The translations under genes and the position numbers were made by a program. Below the pieces are notes generated by a model, which ran no database searches, was not told where the DNA came from, and saw only the letters and a program-made list of their open reading frames with translations. Positions 25,581 through 33,851 of a stretch of 64,000 nt of DNA are shown one piece after another. Numbering within the stretch: position 1 is the stretch's first letter; every line of letters begins with the position of its first letter. Origin of the DNA: Streptomyces sp. RKAG293 (GTDB taxonomy: Bacteria; Actinomycetota; Actinomycetes; Streptomycetales; Streptomycetaceae); NCBI RefSeq assembly GCF_023701745.1, contig NZ_JAJOZB010000001.1:1364001-1428000 (forward strand), read 5' to 3'.

Positions 25581-26423
25581 TCAAGCGAGCGCCGGGCGCG
25601 GCGCGGTATCCAGCCCTAGAAGGGGCTCGATCACCTCAACGCAGGCGTGCGCGTCCATGTAGCCCGCGTGGAGGAGCAGCTCCTCCAGCATCGGCCGGAC
25701 GACGTCGCGGGTGGGTGCAGTGCATTTACGCGAGAGTAGGCGGTCCGCGGCGAAGCCATTCATGGGGCAGTCCGGCCACCGGTTCTCGGCTTTGGTGAAG
25801 GCGTCAGAACCAGGGATGTCTAGTCGCGTCCACCCCACTTGCCCGTTGTTGGTGCTGGTCGTGCCCGTCACTCCGATCCGCCAGTCCAGCCGCCGGCGGT
25901 TCTCACCCCGGCGCTTGCGGTAGAGGTTGCGGTACACCGCGCCCTGGACGACGCCGTGAAGGCGGACCACTACGCCGACCACCTCAGTGACGGGCAGCGG
26001 GTCGGCCACCTCGTCCACCACGCCCATCGTCAGTCCCCAGCTCAAGTCGACGAGCCCCGTGGCATGAACCACGAGCTGATGAAGTTGGTGGGCAACGTAC
26101 TCAGGCGGTCCCTTTACAACGAATCGCGCCATGATGGGGCCGGAGTAGTCCACCGTATACGGCAGCTCACCGAACACTTCCCGGGCGAGCGCATTGGCAC
26201 GCGCCGGGAAGGCCGTCGACGGCACCGGCTTGACCATCCGGCTCGGAGCCACGCAGACCTGGACCACGAAGCGCCCGGTGTGGCCGCGTCCCATACCGCC
26301 TGCGCCGGTGATCGCGTGATGGTCGCCACGGGCTTTCTCCCTCCCCCACCCCCAGGCGGCGCGCACCCACTTGGCAACGATGCTGGCGTCCTTCACTGCC
26401 GTGTCGACGGTGTTGATGACCAC
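25581..26423 (-). CDS. Hypothetical cargo protein
   Basis: Up to 280 residues, start uncertain. The sequence has ordinary globular composition with beta-rich parts (YTVDYSGPIMARFVVKGPPEYV, TEVVGVVVRLHGVVQGAVYRN) and basic stretches (LYRKRRGENRRRLDWR). No domain is recognised. It is divergent from the Mrr-like gene at 26586 and follows the CBASS-like pair; whether it belongs to either system is unknown. Confidence 0.6.
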   Translation of the reverse strand: MVINTVDTAVKDASIVAKWVRAAWGWGREKARGDHHAITGAGGMGRGHTGRFVVQVCVAPSRMVKPVPSTAFPARANALAREVFGELPYTVDYSGPIMARFVVKGPPEYVAHQLHQLVVHATGLVDLSWGLTMGVVDEVADPLPVTEVVGVVVRLHGVVQGAVYRNLYRKRRGENRRRLDWRIGVTGTTSTNNGQVGWTRLDIPGSDAFTKAENRWPDCPMNGFAADRLLSRKCTAPTRDVVRPMLEELLLHAGYMDAHACVEVIEPLLGLDTAPRPALA

Positions 26424-26585
26424 GTGACCACCTTGCTAGGTACCGAGAAGGCAGCCGGTCGGGCCCAAGTGGTGCGGCTACGCACCCACCGAACGCGGCA
26501 TCTACCAACGATAGTCGGCAGCACTGTCAAGCGGCGGTTACTCGTACACACCACCGGGGCGAGGCCCGGCGGCTACTGTGCACGC

Positions 26586-27326
26586 ATGATGGCCGACATG
26601 CCCTACGACGACATGGACGAGACCCAGTTCGAAGAGTTCTGCTTTGAGCTCATGCGCGAGGTTGGGTTCGTCAATCTGGATTGGCGTAAGGGAACGGGCT
26701 TGGTGGCCAGCCCCAGCGACTCAGGGCGTGACATCGTCGCCCAACTCCCCCGGGAGGAGTTGGATGGACGGCAGTACCTAGAGACGTGGTTCGTCGACTG
26801 CAAGCACTACCAGCGGGGCGTCCCGCCGGACAAAATCGCCGGACTTCTCAGCTGGGCCACGGCGGAGCGAGCCGATGTCGCGTTGGTGGTCGCCAGCAAC
26901 TTTCTCTCGAATCCGTGCAAGGACTTCCTAAAGTCCTACGAGGTGAACAACCGGCCACCGTTCCGCGTGCGGTACTGGGAGCGGCCCAATATTGCGCGTC
27001 TCCTTGAAGGGCGCGATGAGTTCATCAACCGGTACCTTCGAACCGAGATGCGCATCGAAGCGGAGGTGATCGAGGCGGAACAGGAGCTCTTTGATCGGGT
27101 TTGGTACAACCGCAAGATGATCCTTGAGGAGCGCCTCGCGGCTGGTGATGCGTCCTTCTCTGACGCCGTTATCGCCACCATGCGGGCAGCTTGCCGCGAG
27201 ATGGAGGCCAAATACGGCAAGGAGAACCTTGGCCCCTACTCTGACTTTGAATGGGGCATGGTGAGCGGGAAGTTGTCGGCGCTGCGTTGGGTGTTGGGTG
27301 ACGAGTGGGACAACCTGGACTCGTAG
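26586..27326 (+). CDS. Mrr-like restriction endonuclease
   Basis: 246 residues. The N-terminal half fits the Mrr catalytic domain: TQFEEFCFELMREVGF helix, SGRDIVAQL giving the core Asp, TWFVDCKHYQRGVP giving an acidic-x-Lys (D-C-K), and ADVALVVASNFLS. The second half is helical. Mrr enzymes cut modified or foreign DNA. No ribosome site is visible, but TACTGT sits seven bases before the ATG, so a leaderless message is likely. A HEPN-like gene follows 39 bp downstream, suggesting a two-gene unit. Confidence 0.75.
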   Translation: MMADMPYDDMDETQFEEFCFELMREVGFVNLDWRKGTGLVASPSDSGRDIVAQLPREELDGRQYLETWFVDCKHYQRGVPPDKIAGLLSWATAERADVALVVASNFLSNPCKDFLKSYEVNNRPPFRVRYWERPNIARLLEGRDEFINRYLRTEMRIEAEVIEAEQELFDRVWYNRKMILEERLAAGDASFSDAVIATMRAACREMEAKYGKENLGPYSDFEWGMVSGKLSALRWVLGDEWDNLDS

Positions 27327-27365
27327 TAGCAGACGCCATGAAGCCCAGAAGAGAAGGCAGTTCAC

Positions 27366-28001
27366 ATGGAAGAGACCGTGCCGCTCCCGACCGTCGAGCT
27401 CGACCTACCGTCTGCCCAGAATCTCGGCAGCATGTTGGCGATCCTTCAGGACCTGCGCTTCGTAGAGGGATGTTGCTCTCGCCTGCTCACTCTCATGAAC
27501 GGCCCGGAGGACGAGCGAGACGCCGTGCTGACGGATGCCCTCTGGTCGGCTGCGGTGATCGCCTACGCCCGCTGCTTCAAGGATGGCAAACGAGAACACC
27601 GGCTTCAAAACGCTGACATCACGTCACTCCCGCTCGAAGGCGAGGTGTTGGAGTTCCACAAACTCATCCTGATGCTACGCGACAAGCATATCGCCCACTC
27701 TGTAAATCCCTTTGAGCAGGTAGGCGTGGGTGCCATCTTGTCACCCGACGCGGGATCAGTCCGGCAGGTTGAAGGCATCGCCACTCTGTCGATGCGTCAC
27801 ACATCGACGGACGCGCAGGGTGTATGGCAGCTACTAAACCTGGCAAAAGCACTCGCTGACGCCCTGGTAAAGCGCGCGAAGAATCAAACGGCCGTGGTGC
27901 AGGCCGAAGCCGAGGATCTCGACATTGAGGCGCTGTACCGGCTCCCGCGGATGCGGTTGACCGCACCGGGTAGTGAAGCCGCCGCTCGGCCACGCACGTA
28001 A
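27366..28001 (+). CDS. HEPN-like protein (AbiU2-type), partner of Mrr-like gene
   Basis: 211 residues, mostly helical. The segment LMLRDKHIAHSVN (R105 … H111) is an R-x(4-6)-H motif of HEPN domains, and the preceding AAVIAYARCF fits the AbiU2-like group. HEPN proteins are often metal-independent RNases in toxin and phage-defence systems. A GAAGG-type ribosome site precedes the ATG, 39 bp after the Mrr-like gene. The pairing of a DNase-like and an RNase-like protein is suggestive but untested. It is followed by a strong terminator. Confidence 0.6.
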   Translation: MEETVPLPTVELDLPSAQNLGSMLAILQDLRFVEGCCSRLLTLMNGPEDERDAVLTDALWSAAVIAYARCFKDGKREHRLQNADITSLPLEGEVLEFHKLILMLRDKHIAHSVNPFEQVGVGAILSPDAGSVRQVEGIATLSMRHTSTDAQGVWQLLNLAKALADALVKRAKNQTAVVQAEAEDLDIEALYRLPRMRLTAPGSEAAARPRT

Positions 28002-28147
28002 CTATCAGTGGCAGGAGTTCGCCTGCTCGGGTCAAGGCGCTCGCCGACGGATGCTCCAGAGCGGTATTCTTCCCCTAGGTTTGCCCCACATGGGCGGGCA
28101 AGTCTAGTCGGGTGCAGTTCCCATACGGATTAACAGCTGCGCTCGCA

Positions 28148-28192
28148 AGACAGAAGCCCCCGACCGCATCTGCCGGCCGGGGGCTTCTGTCT
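28148..28192. terminator. Strong bidirectional terminator
   Basis: A 15-bp perfect stem, AGACAGAAGCCCCCG / CGGGGGCTTCTGTCT, with extra pairing inside the loop. It lies between the convergent HEPN-like and DUF397 genes. Confidence 0.9.
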
Positions 28193-28206
28193 GGGCGCCT
28201 AGAGGG

Positions 28207-28407
28207 TCAGTTGTCGAACTCTCCCGCTTGCACGCCGCCCTTGAAGGCGGCCCACTCGCGCGCGGTGAAGACGAGTACCGGCCCGGTTGTATCCTTGCTG
28301 TCCCGCATAGCCACTACGTCGTCGATAAAGGCCACCTCGACGCACTCCCCGTTTGCCTGGCTTGCGCGGGCCTTGCGCCACTCGGCGCGGGTGAGGTCAA
28401 CGTTCAT
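28207..28407 (-). CDS. DUF397 protein
   Basis: 66 residues from ATG 28407. It has the DUF397 pattern: an N-terminal W (AEWRKARAS), a CVEVAF strand, VVAMRDSKD, and the closing FTAREWAAFKGGVQAGEF. In Streptomyces such proteins are encoded beside WhiJ-like HTH proteins and act as their small partners or antagonists. The HTH gene ends 21 bp upstream. Confidence 0.92.
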   Translation of the reverse strand: MNVDLTRAEWRKARASQANGECVEVAFIDDVVAMRDSKDTTGPVLVFTAREWAAFKGGVQAGEFDN

Positions 28408-28427
28408 TGCCCGCACCTTCCTCTCTA

Positions 28428-29273
28428 TCACTGCTCGTCCACCAGCTTCTGAATCATGGCTTTGGTTCCGGCAACACTCATGGCACTCGACCGGAGGTTG
28501 TCGAAGATGAGGCCGTACCGCTGGGCGGTGCCCTCGCGGTCAGGGTAAGGGTCGCTGTCGCTCTCGATGTAGATCACATCGGGGTCAGCGGGGTGGGTGT
28601 ACTGGAGGATGACGAACGGCCCTACCCTCGTACCCGGGTGCGCTCCGGCCGAGAACGGGATCACTTGGATGATGACGTTGGGAAGGGTGCCCAGCTCCAA
28701 CAGCTTGAGCAACTGAGCCCGCATCACTTCTTGGCCGCCGACAACGCGACGCAAAGCCGCCTCGTCCAACACGGCCCGAACCTCAACGGGGTTGGGCCGC
28801 TTGGAGAGGATGCCTTGCCGCTGCATCCGCACTTCGAGCTGTTGATCGAGGCCGTCGTCTGTCACCCCGGCAACCGGGTCGCGGTTGATCGCTTCCGCGT
28901 ACTCCTCGGTTTGAAAGAGGCCGGGGATGACGTGCTGGTAGGTCAGTAGCGTCGTGGCTTCAGCTTCCAGCCCGATGTACGTGGAGTAGGGAACGTCGCT
29001 GTAGAGCTGCCACCACCCTTTGCGGTTGGCTTCGCGCACCAGTACGGCCAGCTCGTCTTTGCGCGCCTGGTCCTTTACGCCGTACAGATCGACCAGTTGT
29101 GCGACGTCTGCCGCCACCACCCGAGTACGTCCCAGCTCGATGCGCGAGAGCTTCGAGTTCGACCAACGGAGCCGCTTGGCGGCCTCGTCCCCGTTGAGTC
29201 CAGCGGCCTCGCGAAGCGCACGAAGCTCCAGGCCAAGACGCCTGCGGCGTACCACTGGGCTGGTTGTCGTCAT
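28428..29273 (-). CDS. WhiJ-like XRE/HTH regulator with DUF5753
   Basis: 281 residues from ATG 29273. An N-terminal XRE-type helix-turn-helix (LGLELRALREAAGLNGDEAA, SNSKLSRIELGRT) is followed by the DUF5753 ligand-like domain, including YIGLEAEATTLLTYQHVIPGLFQTEEYA. Family members control development and antibiotic production together with a DUF397 protein and sometimes an RsbW-like ATPase. All three occur here, with the ATPase divergent at 29416. Confidence 0.92.
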   Translation of the reverse strand: MTTTSPVVRRRRLGLELRALREAAGLNGDEAAKRLRWSNSKLSRIELGRTRVVAADVAQLVDLYGVKDQARKDELAVLVREANRKGWWQLYSDVPYSTYIGLEAEATTLLTYQHVIPGLFQTEEYAEAINRDPVAGVTDDGLDQQLEVRMQRQGILSKRPNPVEVRAVLDEAALRRVVGGQEVMRAQLLKLLELGTLPNVIIQVIPFSAGAHPGTRVGPFVILQYTHPADPDVIYIESDSDPYPDREGTAQRYGLIFDNLRSSAMSVAGTKAMIQKLVDEQ

Positions 29274-29415
29274 ACCGACCAGTGTCGTCACAATCCGTCG
29301 CTGTAGCAAGCGCACATGCAATTGCATGGCATGATGCTATTGCGCGATGTCGTGCTAACAGAGGAGACTCGTGCAAAGAACGTAACAGCCAACCCCGATC
29401 CACTGGGGGCAGATC

Positions 29416-29991
29416 GTGCCGAACCACCCTTCACCGCAGCACAGCCGCTTAGAGCTGGCCTGCGAGGACACGGCGGCGCGTTGGGCGCGCGCACATGCGC
29501 GGGATGTACTGGGGAAGTGGGCCATCCCAGAGGAAGCCGCCAACGACGCCTTACTCGTAATCTCCGAGCTGGTCACAAACGCCGTCCGGCACACCAAGAA
29601 GCCGGACGCTCCGCCACCCTGGGCGACGGCCAGGTCGTCGGAGAGCTGCGTAATAACTCTCTGGTACACGCCCGGGTACTTGCTCATCTATGTGTACGAC
29701 GGGGACCGCACACCGCCGGTACGCCGCCAGCCTTCCCCCACCCTGGCGGGCGGGCGTGGCCTGCTTCTCGTAGAAGCCCTAAGCGCCGAGTGGGGCTACA
29801 CCTACCCGACGCCCACATCGGGAAAGAGCGTCTACGCCAAGCTCCTGCTCCCCGGCCACCCAATGCCGTCTGACGTAGTAGCAAGCAGCGCCGAACTCCC
29901 GCTACCGCCGCCACGTAACGGCGGCGGGGCCTACCCGCAGAACGATCCCCTCACTACGAGCCGAGTCCGGCAGGGGCGGGCACATGGATAA
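29416..29991 (+). CDS. RsbW-like ATP-binding regulatory protein (HATPase_c)
   Basis: 191 residues. The GHKL ATPase core is seen: the N-box in ISELVTNAVRH, a G1-like VYDGDRTPP, and the G2 loop in AGGRGLLLVEALSAEWG. Streptomyces encodes many such short kinases or ATPases beside WhiJ/DUF397 genes, usually as anti-sigma-like regulators. The C-terminal ~45 residues are Pro/Gly-rich. It is divergent from the HTH gene and overlaps the next gene by eight bases. Confidence 0.88.
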   Translation: MPNHPSPQHSRLELACEDTAARWARAHARDVLGKWAIPEEAANDALLVISELVTNAVRHTKKPDAPPPWATARSSESCVITLWYTPGYLLIYVYDGDRTPPVRRQPSPTLAGGRGLLLVEALSAEWGYTYPTPTSGKSVYAKLLLPGHPMPSDVVASSAELPLPPPRNGGGAYPQNDPLTTSRVRQGRAHG

Positions 29992-30343
29992 GCCGCTCGG
30001 CCTTGGCTACTGGTGCCACTACCTCCGGTCCGTACATAGAGGCGACGACACCACGACCCCGGTGCACCTGGCATACCGGCTCGTCCACTCCCCCTCCGAG
30101 GGCCTGCGCTGGATGTACCACCAGATGCGCGAGCTGCCCCAGAGTGGGAAGGGCGGCTTCCTGGAGTCGCGCGGTTGGATTGGTGCAAGTGAAGACCTCC
30201 GCAGCGCTGTTCGCACGATGGAGCTGGGCGGTGAGTGGGCCGTGGGCTTCCTTACCCGTGACGGCCAGGTGCAAATAGCTGTGTACGGGGTGCCCATGCT
30301 CGCGATAGTGAGGGCATCGGTACCCATAGACCCCTGGCCGTAG
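29984..30343 (+). CDS. Hypothetical protein coupled to the ATPase gene
   Basis: 119 residues; the ATG overlaps the end of the ATPase gene by eight bases, so it is probably translationally coupled. It has mixed alpha/beta composition (LGYWCHYLRSV, VGFLTRDGQVQIAVYGVP) and I do not recognise a domain. It is followed by two strong hairpins. Confidence 0.7.
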   Translation: MDKPLGLGYWCHYLRSVHRGDDTTTPVHLAYRLVHSPSEGLRWMYHQMRELPQSGKGGFLESRGWIGASEDLRSAVRTMELGGEWAVGFLTRDGQVQIAVYGVPMLAIVRASVPIDPWP

Positions 30344-30357
30344 TTGGCCCACCAAAC

Positions 30358-30426
30358 GCACCCCCGACGCCGTAGTGGGTTCCTTCCCTGAGGAGCCCGG
30401 AGCCTTGGCTCCGGCGTCGGGGGTGC
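30358..30426 (+). terminator. Long inverted repeat after the regulator operon
   Basis: A perfect 15-bp inverted repeat, GCACCCCCGACGCCG / CGGCGTCGGGGGTGC, with a 39-bp loop that holds a smaller hairpin (GGAGCC/GGCTCC). It lies 15 bp past the upstream gene. Confidence 0.65.
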
Positions 30427-30464
30427 TTCCGTGTGGGGAGGCAGTCCCCCGCCGGCCTGCGTAC

Positions 30465-30500
30465 AGCGGCCCGAGAAGGCGTGTTCCTTCTCGGGCCGCT
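30465..30500. terminator. Rho-independent terminator
   Basis: A perfect 15-bp stem, AGCGGCCCGAGAAGG / CCTTCTCGGGCCGCT, with a six-base loop. It sits between the rightward regulator operon and the leftward 54-residue gene and can serve both. Confidence 0.85.
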
Positions 30501-30571
30501 GTCATGAGTAGATACGGCCGCGGTTGCCTCCCTGGCGGCAAGTACGGCCTTCCGTGGTAGCGGCGGAGCGG

Positions 30572-30736
30572 TCAGGCTGTCGCACGTACGCGCCGCGCCT
30601 GCTCGTCGCTCTCCATGAGGCGGTGTGCAAGATGCACCCACGTGGCCTCACGCGTTCTGTCGCATGTGCTTACGTCGAGGCCGAGCCGCATCGCAACGAA
30701 GGTTCTATAGGCGTTGAGTTCTTTTGGGGATTGCAT
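30572..30736 (-). CDS. 54-residue protein divergent from parA
   Basis: A short open frame with an AAAAGG ribosome site eight bases before its ATG. It encodes MQSPKELNAYRTFVAMRLGL… ending RRVRATA. The composition (helical, basic, EATWVHLAHRLMESDEQARR) is protein-like and GC3 is as expected. It diverges from parA across the AT-rich repeat region, so it is a candidate regulator or adaptor of the partition cassette. The function is unknown. Confidence 0.6.
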   Translation of the reverse strand: MQSPKELNAYRTFVAMRLGLDVSTCDRTREATWVHLAHRLMESDEQARRVRATA

Positions 30737-30770
30737 ATGCGGTGCCTTTTCTTACTTCTCCATTGTGCGC

Positions 30771-30883
30771 GCAATAAATAACTAAATCAATAACTATTTA
30801 AATAAATAACTAAATAGTTAGCTAAATGACTATTTATTGCTTTAGTTATTTATTGCGGTTATCATTGAGCAATAAGTAACCGC
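30771..30883. promoter_or_regulatory. AT-rich iterated partition site/operator (parS-like)
   Basis: About 85 bp almost free of G/C. A perfect 16-bp inverted repeat, GCAATAAATAACTAAA (30771-30786) and its reverse complement (30841-30856), flanks further direct and inverted copies of AAATAACTAAAT. Next to it is a separate dyad, GCGGTTA … TAACCGC (30855-30883), with an inner ATTG/CAAT. This lies directly upstream of parA, the usual place of a plasmid centromere and operator. Confidence 0.65.
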
Positions 30884-30894
30884 AGGCACGCATG

Positions 30895-31710
30895 ATGGCA
30901 GTGGCAAGAAAGATAGTAGTGGCCATCCGCAAGGGGGGCTCCGGTAAGACCACGACAGCAGTGAACTTAGCTGGCGCCTTGATGCTTCTCGGCAAGCGAG
31001 TTCTACTGGTCGATCTGGATTCACAGGGGAATGCTACTCGCGCCATGGGCGTCGACCGCGAGGCTATAACCCTTACCGTAAGAGACATCCTCGCTGGGCG
31101 AGCAATTAACGTTAAGGATGCCGTCGTATCGAAAGCATGGAACCAGTATGCCCAAGATCAGTCCCTAGACGTGTTGCCATCCCACGAGAAGCTAGGTAAT
31201 ACAGAAATGGGTATGGCCGTTCAGACGGCGCTAGCTCAGCTCGGCATGGGCGATGACCCAGTAGACGCCATGCAGAGCATTGCCGGTCTTCTAAAGATAT
31301 TTGAGACGTCTTATGACTACATCGTCATTGATACGGCCCCTAACCCAGGCCCGTTAACACTCGCGGCGTTATCGGCTGGCGACGATATGCTCATCCCCTA
31401 CGAGTTGGGTGCGTTTAACGACGACGGATTAGTCCACGCGTTCAAGACTTTCCGGGAGGTTCAGCTGAACTCTAACCCTAACCTCACAATCCACGGCATC
31501 CTGTTCACGAAGACCGACAATACGCTCTTCTCGAAAGAGGAGGTGGACAGCATGGACCAGTATTCGGGCCATATCTACCCGTTCCGAGTGCCACGCAGAA
31601 CACTCTACAACTGGGCCAACAATAACGGCGTGCCTGCGGTCGTTGCTCGGCCCTCAGATGAGGCCACGCAACCATACATGCAGCTTGCGGAGACATTCAT
31701 CAATGGGTAG
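30895..31710 (+). CDS. parA: ParA-family partition ATPase
   Basis: 271 residues. The deviant Walker A is IRKGGSGKTTT (residues 12-22), motif A' VLLVDLDSQGNAT, and Walker B IVIDTAPNPGPL. ParA moves plasmid copies apart together with a centromere-binding partner. Either of two tandem ATGs (30892, 30895) could start it. The gene overlaps the next by eight bases (ATGGGTAG). Its presence suggests the element has an autonomous or replicating stage after excision. Confidence 0.92.
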   Translation: MAVARKIVVAIRKGGSGKTTTAVNLAGALMLLGKRVLLVDLDSQGNATRAMGVDREAITLTVRDILAGRAINVKDAVVSKAWNQYAQDQSLDVLPSHEKLGNTEMGMAVQTALAQLGMGDDPVDAMQSIAGLLKIFETSYDYIVIDTAPNPGPLTLAALSAGDDMLIPYELGAFNDDGLVHAFKTFREVQLNSNPNLTIHGILFTKTDNTLFSKEEVDSMDQYSGHIYPFRVPRRTLYNWANNNGVPAVVARPSDEATQPYMQLAETFING

Positions 31711-32122
31711 TTCAACCTACGACAAATTACGCGGAACCGGCGCCAAGTCGGCCCCCTTCGTAGACTTTGACCCATTTGGCAAGCCAAAGCCTAAGAGCGT
31801 TGCAATAGCCAGCAGTGCGGAACCTGAACAGAGTGAGCAGCCCTTGGCGGAGGCTGTCGATGAGCCAAGGCCCCAAGAGCAAACCTCTCCAGTGAAGCCA
31901 CGAAAAAAATCGAAAGTGGGCAGTACCGAAAGCCGCGTTCCATTCATCACTGAGGTTGATGAGGCCGAGAAGCTCATCGCGCGGACGTCAGCCATGTACC
32001 CGTCGCGTCATACCCAGCTAGGCGATATGGCCTACCTCGAAGGCCGGAAGCCCTGGCAGATCATCGACCAGGCGCTAGAGGAGTACGTTAAGCGGCATTA
32101 CCCGAGCAGAAAAGGGAAGTAG
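31703..32122 (+). CDS. Small ParB-like partition partner
   Basis: 139 residues, start overlapping the parA stop. The first ~70 residues are charged and Pro/Lys-rich (PFVDFDPFGKPKPKSV). The C-terminal half is folded (FITEVDEAEKLIARTSAMYPS, GRKPWQIIDQALEEYVKRHY). Position and layout fit the small centromere-binding partners of ParA; the DNA-binding fold is not certain. It probably binds the AT-rich repeats upstream of parA (inference). Confidence 0.7.
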   Translation: MGSSTYDKLRGTGAKSAPFVDFDPFGKPKPKSVAIASSAEPEQSEQPLAEAVDEPRPQEQTSPVKPRKKSKVGSTESRVPFITEVDEAEKLIARTSAMYPSRHTQLGDMAYLEGRKPWQIIDQALEEYVKRHYPSRKGK

Positions 32123-32196
32123 AAAGCGACATCCCAACCCATACCGCTATTGATTGTTGTAAACATTACCATTATGCTGACACTAAGCTAGTTCGG

Positions 32197-32350
32197 AAAA
32201 CGTGTGATTACCTTTTTCGCACTAGCCCACAAGACGGGTTCTAGTGCGTCCCATGGAAAGCCAAACAAAAGGCTTGATTCCCACGGGTGGTGTGTTAAGA
32301 TTTATGTAATCACACGTTTTTCGCACTGCGGCCCCGACTTGTCGGGGCCT
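32197..32350 (+). ncRNA. Structured non-coding segment with nested hairpins and terminator
   Basis: A perfect 15-bp inverted repeat, AAAACGTGTGATTAC (32197-32211) and its reverse complement (32306-32320), encloses two hairpins: CGCACTAG/CTAGTGCG (32218-32248) and AAGCC/GGCTT (32258-32275). An 11-bp direct repeat TTTTTCGCACT follows each arm. The segment ends in a terminator-like stem GGCCCCGA/TCGGGGCC. It could be a small RNA, an antisense control RNA, an oriT or a replication origin; the sequence does not decide. Confidence 0.5.
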
Positions 32351-33069
32351 TCTCTATGTCGGCCCCCGGGCGGCCTTCGAGCCTGACGAACTGGGAAAAC
32401 GTCGATACCTCAGCTTCGCCACTGCCACCAGAACCTAGCGCGTGGGCGCAAAACGACAAGGAATTATCTTCGGGTAAACGTCACTGCCTAGCAAACGGAC
32501 CCCCGCAGTCAAATGGAGCCACCCAGACGAGAGCGTCCCGGCCACACCCCCTAACAACGAAACATACGCGGTAATGCCGGACCTGGGCGCGGAGTAGTTG
32601 TTAGTAGGCTCCCCCACGAGCGTTAGACAAAGGAAATCGTACTCGGACGTTGCCGAGCAGGTAGGGCACCAGTGTGGCCGTAGAGGCCCCCTTCATGTCC
32701 TCCTGGAGCCGCTTCAGCTACCTACCGTGCTTCGCTTGGTTAACCTCGGGTCCTACGGACCGTCGGTTTGGGGGGGTGAGCGACCTTCGGCCGCTGGCTT
32801 CGCCGGATTGAAATCATTCAGGTTGAGGCGCTTGCATCGTCAGGAGCGTTCGCCGAGCGTGCAGCCCCGCGCGAGTCTAAAACGGCTTGTAAGGGATGAC
32901 GGGCGACACAATAAACGAGACGCTTTGTCAACACATGGCACCATACAAGCCAGGGCGTTACGGCTCAGATTTAGCAGTGCGGTACCCCGCAGCTCAAGCA
33001 GGCAAGACGACGTTCCGTCGCGTGGGCGACCCCGATTAGGCTCCCTTTGGGCCGCGGACGGCGCGATGA
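32351..33069. other. Non-coding region between partition and transfer genes
   Basis: About 720 bp with no open frame I can support: composition and codon bias are not gene-like in any frame. With the structured segment before it, it is the largest non-coding stretch of the element and the best place to look for an origin of replication or transfer. Confidence 0.4.
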
Positions 33070-33573
33070 CTACAGCCGCCACCGCTTCTCGCGCGACCTG
33101 GCTTCGGACGGCGATGTCTCCCGCACCAAATGGTACAAATTCTCGAAGTAGATCTGCCAGCGGGTGGGGTCTTGCAGGGAGGGACTTCGCCTCGCGCGCT
33201 CCGCTTGAATCAGCGGCTCCATCTTCTCCCAAATCAGGATGACGGAACCGCCCAAGTACCCCGAGACGGGCTCCACGTCGACCACGTTGTGCGTGACCAG
33301 AGCGCCGACGTTGTCATAGAACCAGGCGAGGTCGCGCACGAGCTTCTGTTTGGCCGGCGGGAGGGCGTCGAGCCCCTGCGAGAGATCGAAGGTGTCGAGC
33401 TCCCAGTAGACGAAAGTCCGCGCCTCGGTGAGGTAGTCGTCCCGATGCTCGCGGAAGAGCCCAATGACAACCGGCAACGTGTTGGAGTGGCGGGCCAGCG
33501 TGAGTTGCCGGAGGGACACCAGTACCGACACGACCACGGCCGTGATGGATAACGCCAACGCTGCAACGTTCAC
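33070..33573 (-). CDS. Single-pass membrane protein, DUF4760-like
   Basis: 167 residues. One N-terminal helix (VAALALSITAVVVSVLVSL) is followed by a helical cytoplasmic domain (VIGLFREHRDDYLTEARTFVYWEL … LVRDLAWFYDNVGALV). This resembles small membrane-anchored proteins often found in mobile and defence regions. It is the last gene of the leftward transfer operon. The function is unknown. Confidence 0.65.
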   Translation of the reverse strand: MNVAALALSITAVVVSVLVSLRQLTLARHSNTLPVVIGLFREHRDDYLTEARTFVYWELDTFDLSQGLDALPPAKQKLVRDLAWFYDNVGALVTHNVVDVEPVSGYLGGSVILIWEKMEPLIQAERARRSPSLQDPTRWQIYFENLYHLVRETSPSEARSREKRWRL

Positions 33574-33608
33574 TCAGGTCCTCCGTGAGGCATGAACGGG
33601 CGTCCGGC

Positions 33609-33851
33609 TCAACTGTCGTCTTCTGCTGGCATCTGCACCCTGCCGTGCATGGCCTTACTGCCTTGTCCGCCGGGCGACAGCATCACTACGGCTTCATCGT
33701 CCATGCCACCCAAGAACGCTTCCTGAAGCACGTAGGGAGTGTCTGTGAGCCCGAAGCGGACCGACCCGTCGTCATACGCCGACACCCGGGCCTTACGCCC
33801 GTCCGGCAGTTCCAGCACCCGATGAAATACGCGCTCGCGCTTCTGTGCCAT
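33609..33851 (-). CDS. Small hypothetical protein of the transfer operon
   Basis: 80 residues from ATG 33851 (GGGGG upstream). It reads MAQKRERVFHRVLELPDGRK and then a beta-rich segment ARVSAYDDGSVRFGL. Upstream in-frame codons to 33956 are less protein-like. No domain is recognised. Confidence 0.6.
   Translation of the reverse strand: MAQKRERVFHRVLELPDGRKARVSAYDDGSVRFGLTDTPYVLQEAFLGGMDDEAVVMLSPGGQGSKAMHGRVQMPAEDDS

Noticed and set aside
30375..30560. A 61-codon frame after the regulator operon
   Set aside because: It lies entirely within two terminator-like inverted repeats.
32840..33232. A 130-codon minus-strand frame
   Set aside because: Composition is not protein-like and it overlaps the better-supported 33070 gene in another frame.
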